Under the pieces are notes generated by a model. That model did no database searches. It saw only the letters and a program-made list of their open reading frames with translations, and was not told the origin of the DNA. From Acanthamoeba sp. SK_2022b (taxonomy: Eukaryota > Discosea > Longamoebia > Acanthamoebidae), in assembly GCA_027943245.1 (NCBI GenBank), contig JANDJZ010001494.1:1-16562 (forward strand): a stretch of 16,562 bases of DNA, read 5' to 3'. How positions within the stretch are numbered: the stretch's first letter is position 1; each line of letters opens with the position of its first letter. Both the position numbers and the translations under genes were made by a program. Positions 1-5,797 of this stretch are shown piece by piece.

Positions 1-1
1 C

Positions 2-955
2 GACGAGCTGGCCGCCACCGGGTCCGAGCAGGTCGCCGAGGACGAGTCGACCTGGGAGTTCCTGCTCGGCATCATCCCCGACACGCTCGTCTCGGCGCTG
101 ACCTCCGGGGAGGTCCTGCAGACGCTGCTCGTCGCCCTGCTCGTGGGCTTCGCGCTGCAGGCGATGGGCGAGCCGGCGGCGACGGTGCTGACCGGCATCG
201 CGTACATCCAGAAGGTCGTGTTCCGGGTGCTGGCGATGATCATGTGGCTGGCCCCGATCGGCGCGTTCGGCGCCATGGCGGCGGTCGTCGGCGCCACCGG
301 GGTGGACGCGCTCAAGAGCCTGGCGACGGTGATGATCGGCTTCTACGTCACCTGCGTGCTGTTCGTCTTCGGCGTCCTGGGCACCCTGCTGTGGGTCGTC
401 ACCCGGGTCAACGTGCTCAAGCTGTTCCGGTACCTGGGCCGCGAGTTCCTGCTCATCCTGTCCACGTCGTCGTCGGAGTCGGCGCTGCCGCGCGTCATCG
501 CGAAGATGGAGCACGCCGGCGTCGCCCAGTCGACCGTCGGCATCGTCGTGCCGACCGGGTACTCGTTCAACCTCGACGGCACCGCCATCTACCTGACGAT
601 GGCGTCGATCTTCGTGGCCGACGCCCTGGGCAAGCCGCTGTCGATCGGCGAGCAGGTCTCGCTGCTGGTGTTCATGATCATCGCCTCCAAGGGCGCGGCG
701 GGCGTGACCGGCGCGGGCCTGGCGACGCTGGCCGGCGGGCTCAACTCGCACCGGCCCGAGCTCGTCGAGGGCGTCGGGCTCATCGTCGGCATCGACCGCT
801 TCATGTCCGAGGCGCGGGCGCTGACCAACTTCGCCGGCAACTCGATCGCCACGGTGCTCGTCGGGCACTGGACCGGGACGATCGACCGCGAGCGGCTCGA
901 CGCGGTGCTCGACGGGCAGCGCCCCTTCGACGAGAGCCGCATGCTGGAGGACTGA
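2..955 (+). CDS. Dicarboxylate/amino acid:cation symporter (DAACS family), 3' part
   Basis: Sodium- or proton-coupled importer of C4-dicarboxylates or acidic amino acids in the cytoplasmic membrane. The reading frame is open from the left edge to the TGA at 953-955, so the 5' end lies outside the window; the first ATG at 143 is internal. Family hallmarks are in the usual order: a serine-rich stretch STSSSESALPRV (about 468-503), the substrate/cation motif GYSFNLDGTAIYLTMA (about 558-605), a glycine-rich GVTGAGLATLAGG segment and the C-terminal ALTNFAGNSIATVLVG segment. Several hydrophobic helices precede and follow these motifs. The visible part covers roughly the last two thirds of a normal 420-450 residue transporter. 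DctA and GltP-type proteins share these motifs, so the substrate is not decided. A separate promoter lies between it and the next gene, so it probably ends its own transcript. Confidence 0.93.
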   Translation, partial: DELAATGSEQVAEDESTWEFLLGIIPDTLVSALTSGEVLQTLLVALLVGFALQAMGEPAATVLTGIAYIQKVVFRVLAMIMWLAPIGAFGAMAAVVGATGVDALKSLATVMIGFYVTCVLFVFGVLGTLLWVVTRVNVLKLFRYLGREFLLILSTSSSESALPRVIAKMEHAGVAQSTVGIVVPTGYSFNLDGTAIYLTMASIFVADALGKPLSIGEQVSLLVFMIIASKGAAGVTGAGLATLAGGLNSHRPELVEGVGLIVGIDRFMSEARALTNFAGNSIATVLVGHWTGTIDRERLDAVLDGQRPFDESRMLED

Positions 956-982
956 CGCCGGGCCGAGGCGGAGCGGCTTCGA

Positions 983-988
983 TAGGCT
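983..988 (+). promoter_or_regulatory. Probable -10 element TAGGCT of a leaderless promoter for the ppx operon
   Basis: TAGGCT fits the actinobacterial TANNNT -10 pattern and ends seven bases before the ATG at 996, so the transcript would begin at or next to the start codon. No Shine-Dalgarno sequence lies before that ATG, which agrees with leaderless translation. I see no clear -35 element. Nearly the same string (GATAG, then A or G, then CTCGCG, C or T, CCATG) recurs at the gntR start. Confidence 0.55.
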
Positions 989-995
989 CGCGCCC

Positions 996-1937
996 ATGCT
1001 CGATGCCCAGCGCGTCGCCGCGATCGACTGCGGCACGAACTCGATCCGCCTGCTGGTGGCGGACGTCGGCGTCGACGGCAGCAAGACCGACCTGGCCCGC
1101 GAGATGCGCATCGTCCGGCTCGGCCAGGGGGTCGACCGCACGGGCGTCCTGGCCGAGGAGGCGATCGAGCGCACGCTGCGCGCGCTGGAGGAGTACGCCG
1201 CGATCATCCGCGAGCACGACGTCGCGAAGGTGCGCTTCTGCGCGACGTCCGCGACCCGCGACGCGGCCAACGCGGCGGACTTCGGCCAGCGCGTCGAGCG
1301 CGTCGTCGGCGTGCGGCCCGAGGTCATCACGGGCACGACCGAGTCGCGCTTCTCGTACGTCGGCGCGACCTGGGGCCTGCCGCCGGGCTCCCGGGCGGTG
1401 CTGGACATCGGTGGCGGGTCCACCGAGCTCGTGCTGGGCGACAAGCCGCTCGGCCCGGACGTGGGGGAGTCCTACGACGTCGGGTCGGTGCGGATGACCG
1501 AGCGCTTCCTGCACGCCAACCCGCCCACGCTGGCCGAGATCGGCACGTGCCTGGACGCCTGCGACCGGCTGATCGGCCGCGAGCTGGAGAAGTACCCGCC
1601 CGTCTCGACGCTCATCGGCGTCGCCGGCACCATCACGACGGTCGCCGCCCACGCCCTCGAGCTGCCCGCCTACGACCGCGACGCGCTGCACGGCGCGCGC
1701 ATCCCGGTCGACGAGATGACCAGCGCGTGCCTGGCCCTGGCGTCCATGTCGGTGGCCGAGCGGCGCGACCTGCCGTTCATGCACCCCGGTCGCGCGGACG
1801 TCATCGGCGGCGGGGCGCTGGTGCTGGACTCGGTGCTGTCGCACCTGCCGCTGCAGACCGGCGAGATCGTCATCAGCGAGCACGACATCCTCGACGGCAT
1901 CGCGCTGTCGTTCGTCCTCCCGCTGGACCGGCCGTGA
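996..1937 (+). CDS. ppx: Ppx/GppA family phosphatase (exopolyphosphatase type)
   Basis: A 313-residue cytoplasmic protein of the ASKHA (actin-like ATPase) fold that hydrolyses polyphosphate or pppGpp. Seen in the sequence: phosphate-1 loop IDCGTNS (residues 10-16), ATSATRDA (83-90), ITGTTES with the likely catalytic Glu116, the phosphate-2 loop LDIGGGSTE (136-144) and the later GVAGTITTVAA motif. The length matches short actinobacterial Ppx proteins, which lack the C-terminal HD domain of the E. coli enzyme. The start ATG directly follows a -10-like element and gives the intact N-terminal motif. The stop overlaps the GTG of the next gene (GTGA), so translation is probably coupled. Whether polyphosphate or pppGpp is the main substrate cannot be told from the sequence. 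Confidence 0.92.
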   Translation: MLDAQRVAAIDCGTNSIRLLVADVGVDGSKTDLAREMRIVRLGQGVDRTGVLAEEAIERTLRALEEYAAIIREHDVAKVRFCATSATRDAANAADFGQRVERVVGVRPEVITGTTESRFSYVGATWGLPPGSRAVLDIGGGSTELVLGDKPLGPDVGESYDVGSVRMTERFLHANPPTLAEIGTCLDACDRLIGRELEKYPPVSTLIGVAGTITTVAAHALELPAYDRDALHGARIPVDEMTSACLALASMSVAERRDLPFMHPGRADVIGGGALVLDSVLSHLPLQTGEIVISEHDILDGIALSFVLPLDRP

Positions 1938-2518
1938 TCGGGCGCCGTCGGCCCACGCACCGCGTGCACCTGCCGGCGCGGGTGCAGCCGGTCCACCGGG
2001 GCGACTGGTACGAGGACCCGATCGAGGACGAGCTCGCCGCCGAGGGCGTCAAGGCGAAGGTGGTCGGCGGCGGGACGCTGCTGGACGGCCACGAGCGGGT
2101 GAAGGCGGTCGACATCGAGGTGCGGTGCACCGACCCGCGCTTCGTCGAGCTGGTCACCCAGGTGCTCGAGGGTGTGTGGGCGCCGCGCGGCTCCTACGTC
2201 GAGGACCTGCGCACGGGCGAGCGGACGCCGTTCGGCGACTGCGCCGTCGTCGTGGCTCGCCTGCACGGGCACGTCCGCGCCGAGCTCGCCTACGACCACG
2301 TCCCCGGCAACGAGACCCTCATGGCCGTGTTCGGCGAGATGCGCGGGCCCATGAACGCGTCCGGCGTCGGGGTCATCCAGTCCTGGCAGCTGCAGGAGGA
2401 GTCGACCGACGTCGTGCTCAACGGGCCGGACCCGGACGCGCTCGTCGCGTTCGTGGAGTCCGAGCCCTGGTTCGCCGAGCTCACCGACGAGGTCGAGCTC
2501 GTCCGGGTGACACCGTGA
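1934..2518 (+). CDS. Hypothetical protein, 194 aa, between ppx and a sigma factor gene
   Basis: I do not recognise this family. The start GTG at 1934 overlaps the ppx stop and the end overlaps the GTG of the sigma factor gene, so it sits tightly coupled inside a three-gene operon. The frame is open much further upstream, but that part overlaps ppx in another frame and reads as low-complexity Arg-rich shadow. From the GTG the protein is of ordinary composition: a basic N-terminus, HRGDWYEDPIEDELAAEG, then alternating beta-like segments (KAVDIEVRCTDPRFVELVTQVLEG; RSYVEDLR-like loop; CAVVVARLHGHVRAELAYDHV) and an acidic C-terminus ending in VELVRVTP. There is no signal peptide or membrane segment, so it is probably a soluble alpha/beta protein. 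No catalytic motif is apparent. Confidence 0.8.
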   Translation: MIGRRRPTHRVHLPARVQPVHRGDWYEDPIEDELAAEGVKAKVVGGGTLLDGHERVKAVDIEVRCTDPRFVELVTQVLEGVWAPRGSYVEDLRTGERTPFGDCAVVVARLHGHVRAELAYDHVPGNETLMAVFGEMRGPMNASGVGVIQSWQLQEESTDVVLNGPDPDALVAFVESEPWFAELTDEVELVRVTP

Positions 2519-3378
2519 GCGGACGGTCGGGGGACGCCGAGGCGTTCGAGGCCGAGCGTCCGCGCCTCGTGCGCCTGGCCGCCCGCATGCTCGACGACCG
2601 GGTCGAGGCCGAGGACGTCGTCCAGCAGGCGTGGCTGCGCCTGCACGGCACCGACCAGGAGGTCGAGAGCCTGCCGGCCTGGCTGACGACGGTGACCACC
2701 CGGCTGTGCCTGGACCGGCTGCGGGCCAAGGTGCCCGTGCCCGAGGAGCCGGTCGACGGTCCCGGCGCCGACGACGACCCGGCTGACGACGTCGTGCGCA
2801 GCGACGCGGTGGGGGAGGCGCTGTCGGTCGTCCTGGACCGGCTCTCGCCCAACGAGCGGGTCGCGTTCGTGCTGCACGACGGCTTCGGCCACGACTTCGC
2901 GGCGGTCGCCGCGGTGCTCGACAGCTCGCCGGCCGCCGCCCGCAAGCTCGCGTCCCGGGCCCGGGCCAAGCTGGCCGCGCCCGCGCCGGAGGCGGCGCGC
3001 GTCCCGGCCGACTGGGAGGTCGTCGACGCGTTCCTGTCCGCGGCCCGCGGCGGCGAGCTCGAGCGGCTCGTGCTGCTGCTGGCGCCCGACGTCGTGGTGA
3101 GCGCGGACGACATGGCGTTGGCGCTCGGCACCCCGGCCCGCATCGAGGGGCGCGAGCCGGTCTCGACGTTCTTCAACGGCTCGGCCCAGGCGGCGCTGCC
3201 GGTCTTCGCCGACGGACGCCCCGCCGCGGCGTGGATGCACCGCGGCGAGGCGCGCGTCGTCTTCGACTTCACCGTCGCCGGCGGCGTCGTCACCCGCATC
3301 GAGTTCCGAGCCGAGCCGTCGCTGCTGGCCACGGTCCGACCCCGTCGCGACGACGCCGAGCGGCGGCCGGGCGACTGA
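2515..3378 (+). CDS. RNA polymerase sigma factor, SigJ/ECF41-like, with fused SnoaL-like domain
   Basis: An extracytoplasmic-function type sigma factor of 287 residues that would direct RNA polymerase to a small regulon. Region 2 spans about residues 11-72 (RPRLVRLAARMLDD, EAEDVVQQAWLRL, LPAWLTTVTTRLCLDRLR) and region 4 about 102-153 (LDRLSPNERVAFVLHD, then a helix-turn-helix with SSPAAARKLASRAR). Residues 167-275 form a SnoaL-like/NTF2-fold extension (VVDAFLSAARGGELERLVLLLAPDVVV). In the ECF41 group this extension replaces a separate anti-sigma factor. The family motifs WLPEP (linker), DGGGR and NPDKL are not seen as such: the corresponding stretches read VPEEPVD, SADDMAL and AEPSLLATV. The GTG start overlaps the stop of the upstream gene. 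No carboxymuconolactone-decarboxylase or oxidoreductase partner gene, typical for ECF41, is adjacent. Confidence 0.9.
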   Translation: MSGRSGDAEAFEAERPRLVRLAARMLDDRVEAEDVVQQAWLRLHGTDQEVESLPAWLTTVTTRLCLDRLRAKVPVPEEPVDGPGADDDPADDVVRSDAVGEALSVVLDRLSPNERVAFVLHDGFGHDFAAVAAVLDSSPAAARKLASRARAKLAAPAPEAARVPADWEVVDAFLSAARGGELERLVLLLAPDVVVSADDMALALGTPARIEGREPVSTFFNGSAQAALPVFADGRPAAAWMHRGEARVVFDFTVAGGVVTRIEFRAEPSLLATVRPRRDDAERRPGD

Positions 3379-3381
3379 CGC

Positions 3382-3618
3382 TCAGCCCTCGGGCAGCTCG
3401 GCGAACGCCTTCTTGGTGGCGCGGTACCAGCCCAGGCCCTTCACGGGGTTGCGCCAGCGTCCCTTCATCGCCTCGTGCGCGGGCTCGTGGTCGGCGTCGC
3501 CGCCGCGCACGGCCTCGCGCAGGTGCCGGTCCTGGGCCTTGATGACGTCGTCGGCGGTCTCGCCGCGCAGCTCCAGGTTGCACGGTCCACCGAGGTCGCG
3601 GCAGGTCATGGTCCTCAT
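3382..3618 (-). CDS. DUF1059-like small protein, 78 aa
   Basis: A small soluble protein that begins MRTMTCRDLGGPCNLELRGET, with two cysteines (residues 6 and 13) arranged as in DUF1059-type proteins and a following acidic/amphipathic helix (ADDVIKAQDRHLREAV). The C-terminal part (EAMKGRWRNPVKGLGWYRATKKAFAELPEG) is rich in aromatic and basic residues. The function of the family is unknown. The start at 3618 is chosen because GAGGAG (plus-strand ctcctc at 3625-3630) lies six bases upstream; the second Met would be too far from it. It is transcribed toward the sigma factor gene and their stop codons are three bases apart, with no room for a separate terminator. Confidence 0.82.
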   Translation of the reverse strand: MRTMTCRDLGGPCNLELRGETADDVIKAQDRHLREAVRGGDADHEPAHEAMKGRWRNPVKGLGWYRATKKAFAELPEG

Positions 3619-3706
3619 GGTGGTCTCCTCGTTCGTCGGCAGGCTCGTCCTGCTCCACCTGTCTGACGCACGAGGGGCACGCGATGTGACCGGCGTCGGG
3701 TGCGGG

Positions 3707-3712
3707 CATGAT
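3707..3712 (+). promoter_or_regulatory. Possible -10 element CATGAT upstream of the leader ORF and hydroxyacid dehydrogenase
   Basis: CATGAT differs from TATGAT only in its first base and ends seven bases before the ATG at 3720, the spacing seen at the ppx and gntR leaderless starts. TGTGAC at 3685-3690 would be a weak -35 with a 16-base spacer. The rest of the 181-base divergent gap (3619-3799) contains the ribosome site of the leftward gene and nothing else I can identify. Confidence 0.3.
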
Positions 3713-3719
3713 CGGGACC

Positions 3720-3803
3720 ATGAGCGAGTGCAGCGAGCGAGTCATCCAGGCCCTCATGGGCGGGCATCCGTACCGTTCGATCCTCACGGAGGTCCGCCCA
3801 TGA
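3720..3803 (+). CDS. Putative 27-codon leader ORF, translationally coupled to the dehydrogenase
   Basis: A short frame beginning MSECSERVIQ and ending TEVRP. Its TGA overlaps the ATG of the next gene (ATGA at 3800-3803), and it contains that gene's Shine-Dalgarno GGAGGT within its last codons. An in-frame ATG also exists at 3708, but 3720 sits seven bases after a -10-like element. It starts with the ATGAGCGAG...CAGCGAGCGA repeat that also starts the 28-codon ORF at 15915-15829. It may be a translated leader whose ribosomes hand over to the dehydrogenase, or simply part of a dispersed repeat. There is no sign of a conserved peptide beyond the repeat and the ribosome site. Confidence 0.4.
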   Translation: MSECSERVIQALMGGHPYRSILTEVRP

Positions 3804-4714
3804 CGTCGCTGCGCGTGAGCGTCCCCGAGGAGACCTGGCTGGCGTCGCTGGCCGACGAGCCGGACGTCGAGCTGGAGGTGTGGGACCCGCGGTCGTCCGA
3901 CCAGCCGGACGGGCACCTCGACCTGGTCGTGTGGCCCTACGACCTGGGCGGCGGCGACGCCTTCACCCGCCTGGACGTCTCGCGCATCGCCCTCGTGCAG
4001 CTGCAGTCGCTGGGCTACGACGGCGTGGCCGACGCGATCGGGGAGGGCGGCCGGGTGGCGAACGCGGTCGGCGTCCACGAGGAGTCGACCGCCGAGCTGG
4101 CCGTCGCCCTGACGCTGGCCGCGCTGCGCGACCTGCCCGTCCACGTGCGCCAGCAGGAGCGCGGCGAGTGGCGCAAGGCGTTCACGTCCAGCCTCATCGA
4201 CCGGCGGGTCATGCTGCTGGGCCACGGCGGCATCGGCAGCCAGGTGGCGCGGCGGCTCGACGGCTTCGGCTGCGAGCTCGTGCGCGTGGCGTCCCGGGCC
4301 CGTGACGAGGACGGCGTGCACGTCCACGGCACCGACGAGCTGGACGCCCTGCTGCCGACCGTCGACGTCGTCGTGGTGGCCGTGCCGTACTCGGCGGCGA
4401 CGCACCACCTGGTCGGTGCCGGTTTCCTGGCCGCGCTGCCCGACGGAGCCCTGGTGGTCAACGTGGCCCGCGGCAAGGTCGCCGACACCGACGCGATCCT
4501 GGCCGAGGCCGGACGCCTGCGGTTCGCCTCGGACGTCTGGGACCCCGAGCCGCTGCCGGCGGACCACCCGCTGTGGTCGGCACCCGGCGTTCTGGTCAGC
4601 CCGCACGTGGGCGGCATGACGTCGGCCATGCGGCCCCGCATCGAGCGGGTCGTGCGCGGCCAGCTGGCCCGGCTGCGGGCGGGGGAGGACCCGGCCGACG
4701 TCGTCGTCGGCTGA
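3800..4714 (+). CDS. D-isomer-specific 2-hydroxyacid dehydrogenase (NAD-binding)
   Basis: A 304-residue cytoplasmic NAD(P)-dependent oxidoreductase that interconverts a 2-hydroxyacid and a 2-oxoacid. Seen: a Rossmann loop GHGGIGSQVA (141-150), the VNVARGKVADTDAIL segment with substrate-binding Arg224, the DVWDPEPLPADHPLW segment with catalytic Glu250, and SPHVGG with catalytic His269. This completes the Arg/Glu/His set of the family. The N-terminal catalytic half is shorter than in phosphoglycerate dehydrogenase and there is no C-terminal ACT domain, so a hydroxypyruvate/glyoxylate-reductase-like or uncharacterised member is more likely. The start is fixed by GGAGG at 3788-3792, seven bases upstream of ATG. 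The upstream extension of the frame lacks family similarity. It may be coupled to the short ORF ending at its start codon. Confidence 0.92.
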   Translation: MTSLRVSVPEETWLASLADEPDVELEVWDPRSSDQPDGHLDLVVWPYDLGGGDAFTRLDVSRIALVQLQSLGYDGVADAIGEGGRVANAVGVHEESTAELAVALTLAALRDLPVHVRQQERGEWRKAFTSSLIDRRVMLLGHGGIGSQVARRLDGFGCELVRVASRARDEDGVHVHGTDELDALLPTVDVVVVAVPYSAATHHLVGAGFLAALPDGALVVNVARGKVADTDAILAEAGRLRFASDVWDPEPLPADHPLWSAPGVLVSPHVGGMTSAMRPRIERVVRGQLARLRAGEDPADVVVG

Positions 4715-4717
4715 GCA

Positions 4718-4723
4718 TTGACT
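4718..4723 (+). promoter_or_regulatory. -35 element TTGACT of a probable leaderless promoter
   Basis: TTGACT matches five of six consensus -35 bases. A 17-base spacer places a weak -10 (ATTGAG, 4741-4746), which would start transcription close to the ATG at 4755. No ribosome-binding sequence precedes that ATG, consistent with a leaderless transcript. The promoter overlaps two palindromic operator candidates. Confidence 0.5.
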
Positions 4724-4760
4724 TTCCGTGTTGGAACATGATTGAGTTTCCGACATGGAA
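4724..4760 (+). promoter_or_regulatory. Tandem operator candidates, TTCC-N5-GGAA twice
   Basis: Two 13-base palindromes, TTCCGTGTTGGAA (4724-4736) and TTCCGACATGGAA (4748-4760), lie in the promoter of the membrane-protein/regulator pair with starts 24 bp apart. They share TTTCCG-N3-TGGAA. The first overlaps the -35/spacer and the second covers the start codon. The winged-helix protein encoded two genes later is the obvious candidate to bind them and repress its own operon. That assignment is inference. Confidence 0.55.
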
Positions 4761-5192
4761 AACATCGATCCGCTCCACGACGTCGCCGCTGCCCGGGCCG
4801 CCGCGGCCGACCGGCTCGTCTCGCCGTGGTGGTACCACCTGACCCTCGGCCTCATGCTCGCCGCGTACGTCGTCGGCCTCACGCTCGGCGGCCCGCTGCT
4901 GGACCTGTTCGTCCTCGCCGTGTTCCTGGGCGGGGTGCTGCTCCTGATCCAGGCCTACCGGCGCGTGACCGGCATGTGGGTGACCGGGCTGGTCGAGGGC
5001 CCCGCCCGGCGCTGGTCGTACGCGATGGGCGGCTCGGTGTTCGTCGTCGCGCTCGCGGCCACGATCGTCCCGCGCCTGACCGACACGGTCTGGCCGCTGT
5101 ACGTGCTCGCGGCCCTGCTCGTCCCGGTCACCGTGGTGCTCGGGCGTCGCTTCGACGAGACGCTGCGCCGGTCGATCCGGGAGCAGGCGTGA
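4755..5192 (+). CDS. Small integral membrane protein (four helices), 145 aa
   Basis: A hydrophobic protein with a charged N-terminus (about 20 residues rich in Ala/Asp/Arg) and four predicted membrane helices at roughly residues 27-45, 48-67, 88-105 and 112-130, ending in a basic/acidic tail (RRFDETLRRSIREQA). The family was not recognised; no transport or enzyme motif is visible. The ATG at 4755 lies inside an operator-like palindrome without a Shine-Dalgarno, so the mRNA is probably leaderless. The stop overlaps the GTG of the following winged-helix regulator (GTGA). Such membrane-protein/winged-helix pairs are common in actinobacteria, and the regulator probably controls this gene. Confidence 0.85.
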   Translation: MENIDPLHDVAAARAAAADRLVSPWWYHLTLGLMLAAYVVGLTLGGPLLDLFVLAVFLGGVLLLIQAYRRVTGMWVTGLVEGPARRWSYAMGGSVFVVALAATIVPRLTDTVWPLYVLAALLVPVTVVLGRRFDETLRRSIREQA

Positions 5193-5494
5193 CGGCACGG
5201 TTCGACGAGGTCGTCCACGCGCCGAACCGGCTGAAGATCTGCGCCTTCCTGGACGCCACCTCGTCGGCCGAGTTCTCCGCCGTCCGCGACATGCTCGGCG
5301 CCGCGGACTCGGTGGTCAGCAAGCACGTCAAGGTGCTCCAGGAGGCTGGGTACGTGGACGTCTCCAAGCCGACCGGCAAGGGCCGGGTGCGCACCTGGCT
5401 GTCGCTGACGTCCGCGGGACGACAGGCCTACCGCGACCACGTCGCCGCCCTGCGCGAGCTCGTCGGCGACCCCGGCGCGGCGCCGGCTGACTAG
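5189..5494 (+). CDS. Winged-helix transcriptional regulator (ArsR/MarR-like, HTH_34 type), 101 aa
   Basis: A compact DNA-binding protein consisting of little more than a winged helix: N-terminal helix with VVHAPNRLKICAFLDA, helix SAEFSAVRDMLGA, recognition helix about residues 41-52 (SVVSKHVKVLQE), the wing GYVDVSKPTGKGRVRTWLSLT and a C-terminal dimer helix. The pattern of starting with a region around RLKI, then 'F..l...l......vS.Hl..L...Gyv' is typical of the PF13601-like family. The GTG start overlaps the membrane-protein stop, so the two are coupled. No cysteine pair or metal site is visible. It likely binds the two TTCC-N5-GGAA sites at the operon start. The stop TAG is the first part of a possible tRNA promoter. 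Confidence 0.9.
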   Translation: MTARFDEVVHAPNRLKICAFLDATSSAEFSAVRDMLGAADSVVSKHVKVLQEAGYVDVSKPTGKGRVRTWLSLTSAGRQAYRDHVAALRELVGDPGAAPAD

Positions 5495-5497
5495 GCT
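5492..5497 (+). promoter_or_regulatory. Possible -10 element TAGGCT for the tRNA gene
   Basis: TAGGCT overlaps the TAG stop of the regulator gene and would start transcription about two or three bases before the mature tRNA 5' end at 5507. The same hexamer is used before ppx. No good -35 is visible, and read-through from the regulator operon is equally possible. Confidence 0.35.
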
Positions 5498-5506
5498 GGC
5501 CGCCGC

Positions 5507-5583
5507 GCTCCCGTAGCCCAATCGGCAGAGGCGGACGGCTTAAACCCGTCGCAGTGTGGGTTCGAGTCCCACCGGGAGCACCA
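5507..5583 (+). tRNA. tRNA with anticodon UAA (Leu by codon), class-I shape, encoded CCA
   Basis: A complete cloverleaf: acceptor GCTCCCG pairing with CGGGAGC, discriminator A and genomic CCA; D stem GCCC/AGGC (one C-A mismatch) with loop AATCGGCAG; anticodon stem GACGG/CCGTC with the seven-base loop CTTAAAC; five-base variable loop GCAGT; T stem GTGGG/CCCAC with loop TTCGAGT. The anticodon is TAA, which reads the UUA leucine codon. Leucine tRNAs normally are class II with a long variable arm of more than ten bases; this one has only five. The amino acid is therefore uncertain: leucine by anticodon, but the body is atypical. Confidence 0.88.
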
Positions 5584-5608
5584 GGTCCTCACCACGCGTC
5601 CCATCCGG

Positions 5609-5671
5609 CGAGATGTGTGAAGAAATGCACCACGATCACGCGAATCGTGGTGCATTTCTCCCCACATCTCG
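5609..5671. repeat. Long near-perfect palindrome, 28-bp arms, 7-bp loop
   Basis: Arms 5609-5636 and 5644-5671 match at 26 of 28 positions when one is reverse-complemented; the loop is CACGCGA. The core (AGAAATGCACCACGAT and its complement) is clearly less GC-rich than the surrounding DNA. It starts 26 bases after the tRNA and lies between it and the 3' end of the leftward FAD oxidoreductase gene. No T-run follows on either side, so it is not a classical terminator, although a stem this strong could still stop transcription or fold in RNA from both directions. It could instead be a dispersed repeat or protein-binding site. Confidence 0.85.
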
Positions 5672-5763
5672 GGGGAGCGGGGCTCGGGTGAGGGCGAGGG
5701 GCCTGGGAGTGGGAAGGCGAGGCGCAGGGTCGGAGCGGTCGGGGGGCCGCCGTGGACGCCTGC

Positions 5764-5789
5764 GCCCCGCCGGTTCGGGGGAGCGGGGC
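5764..5789 (-). terminator. Possible terminator hairpin after the FAD oxidoreductase gene
   Basis: GCCCCGC (5764-5770) and GCGGGGC (5783-5789) can pair around a 12-base loop just beyond the stop codon at 5798. An alternative eight-base pair (GGCGCAGG 5721-5728 with CCTGCGCC 5759-5766) lies next to it. There is no T-run, as is common in GC-rich actinobacteria. Apart from these and the long palindrome, the gap 5584-5797 holds only G-rich sequence. Confidence 0.4.
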
Positions 5790-5797
5790 CGGACGCG

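Noticed and set aside
143..955. Symporter gene starting at the ATG at 143
   Set aside because: Coding sequence with transporter character continues in frame to the left edge, so this ATG is internal to a gene cut by the window.
801..1883. Long minus-strand frame opposite the symporter end and ppx
   Set aside because: It lies antisense to well-supported genes, its protein is Arg/Ala/Asp-rich low complexity without any domain, and long spurious frames are expected in DNA of this GC content. The same applies to the long antisense frames over 3290-4882, 7209-8729, 9861-11069 and 11042-12064.
5507..5671. tRNA plus palindrome as the attachment site of an integrated element
   Set aside because: I saw no second copy of the tRNA 3' end and no integrase, excisionase or phage-like gene in the window; flanking genes look like ordinary chromosomal genes.
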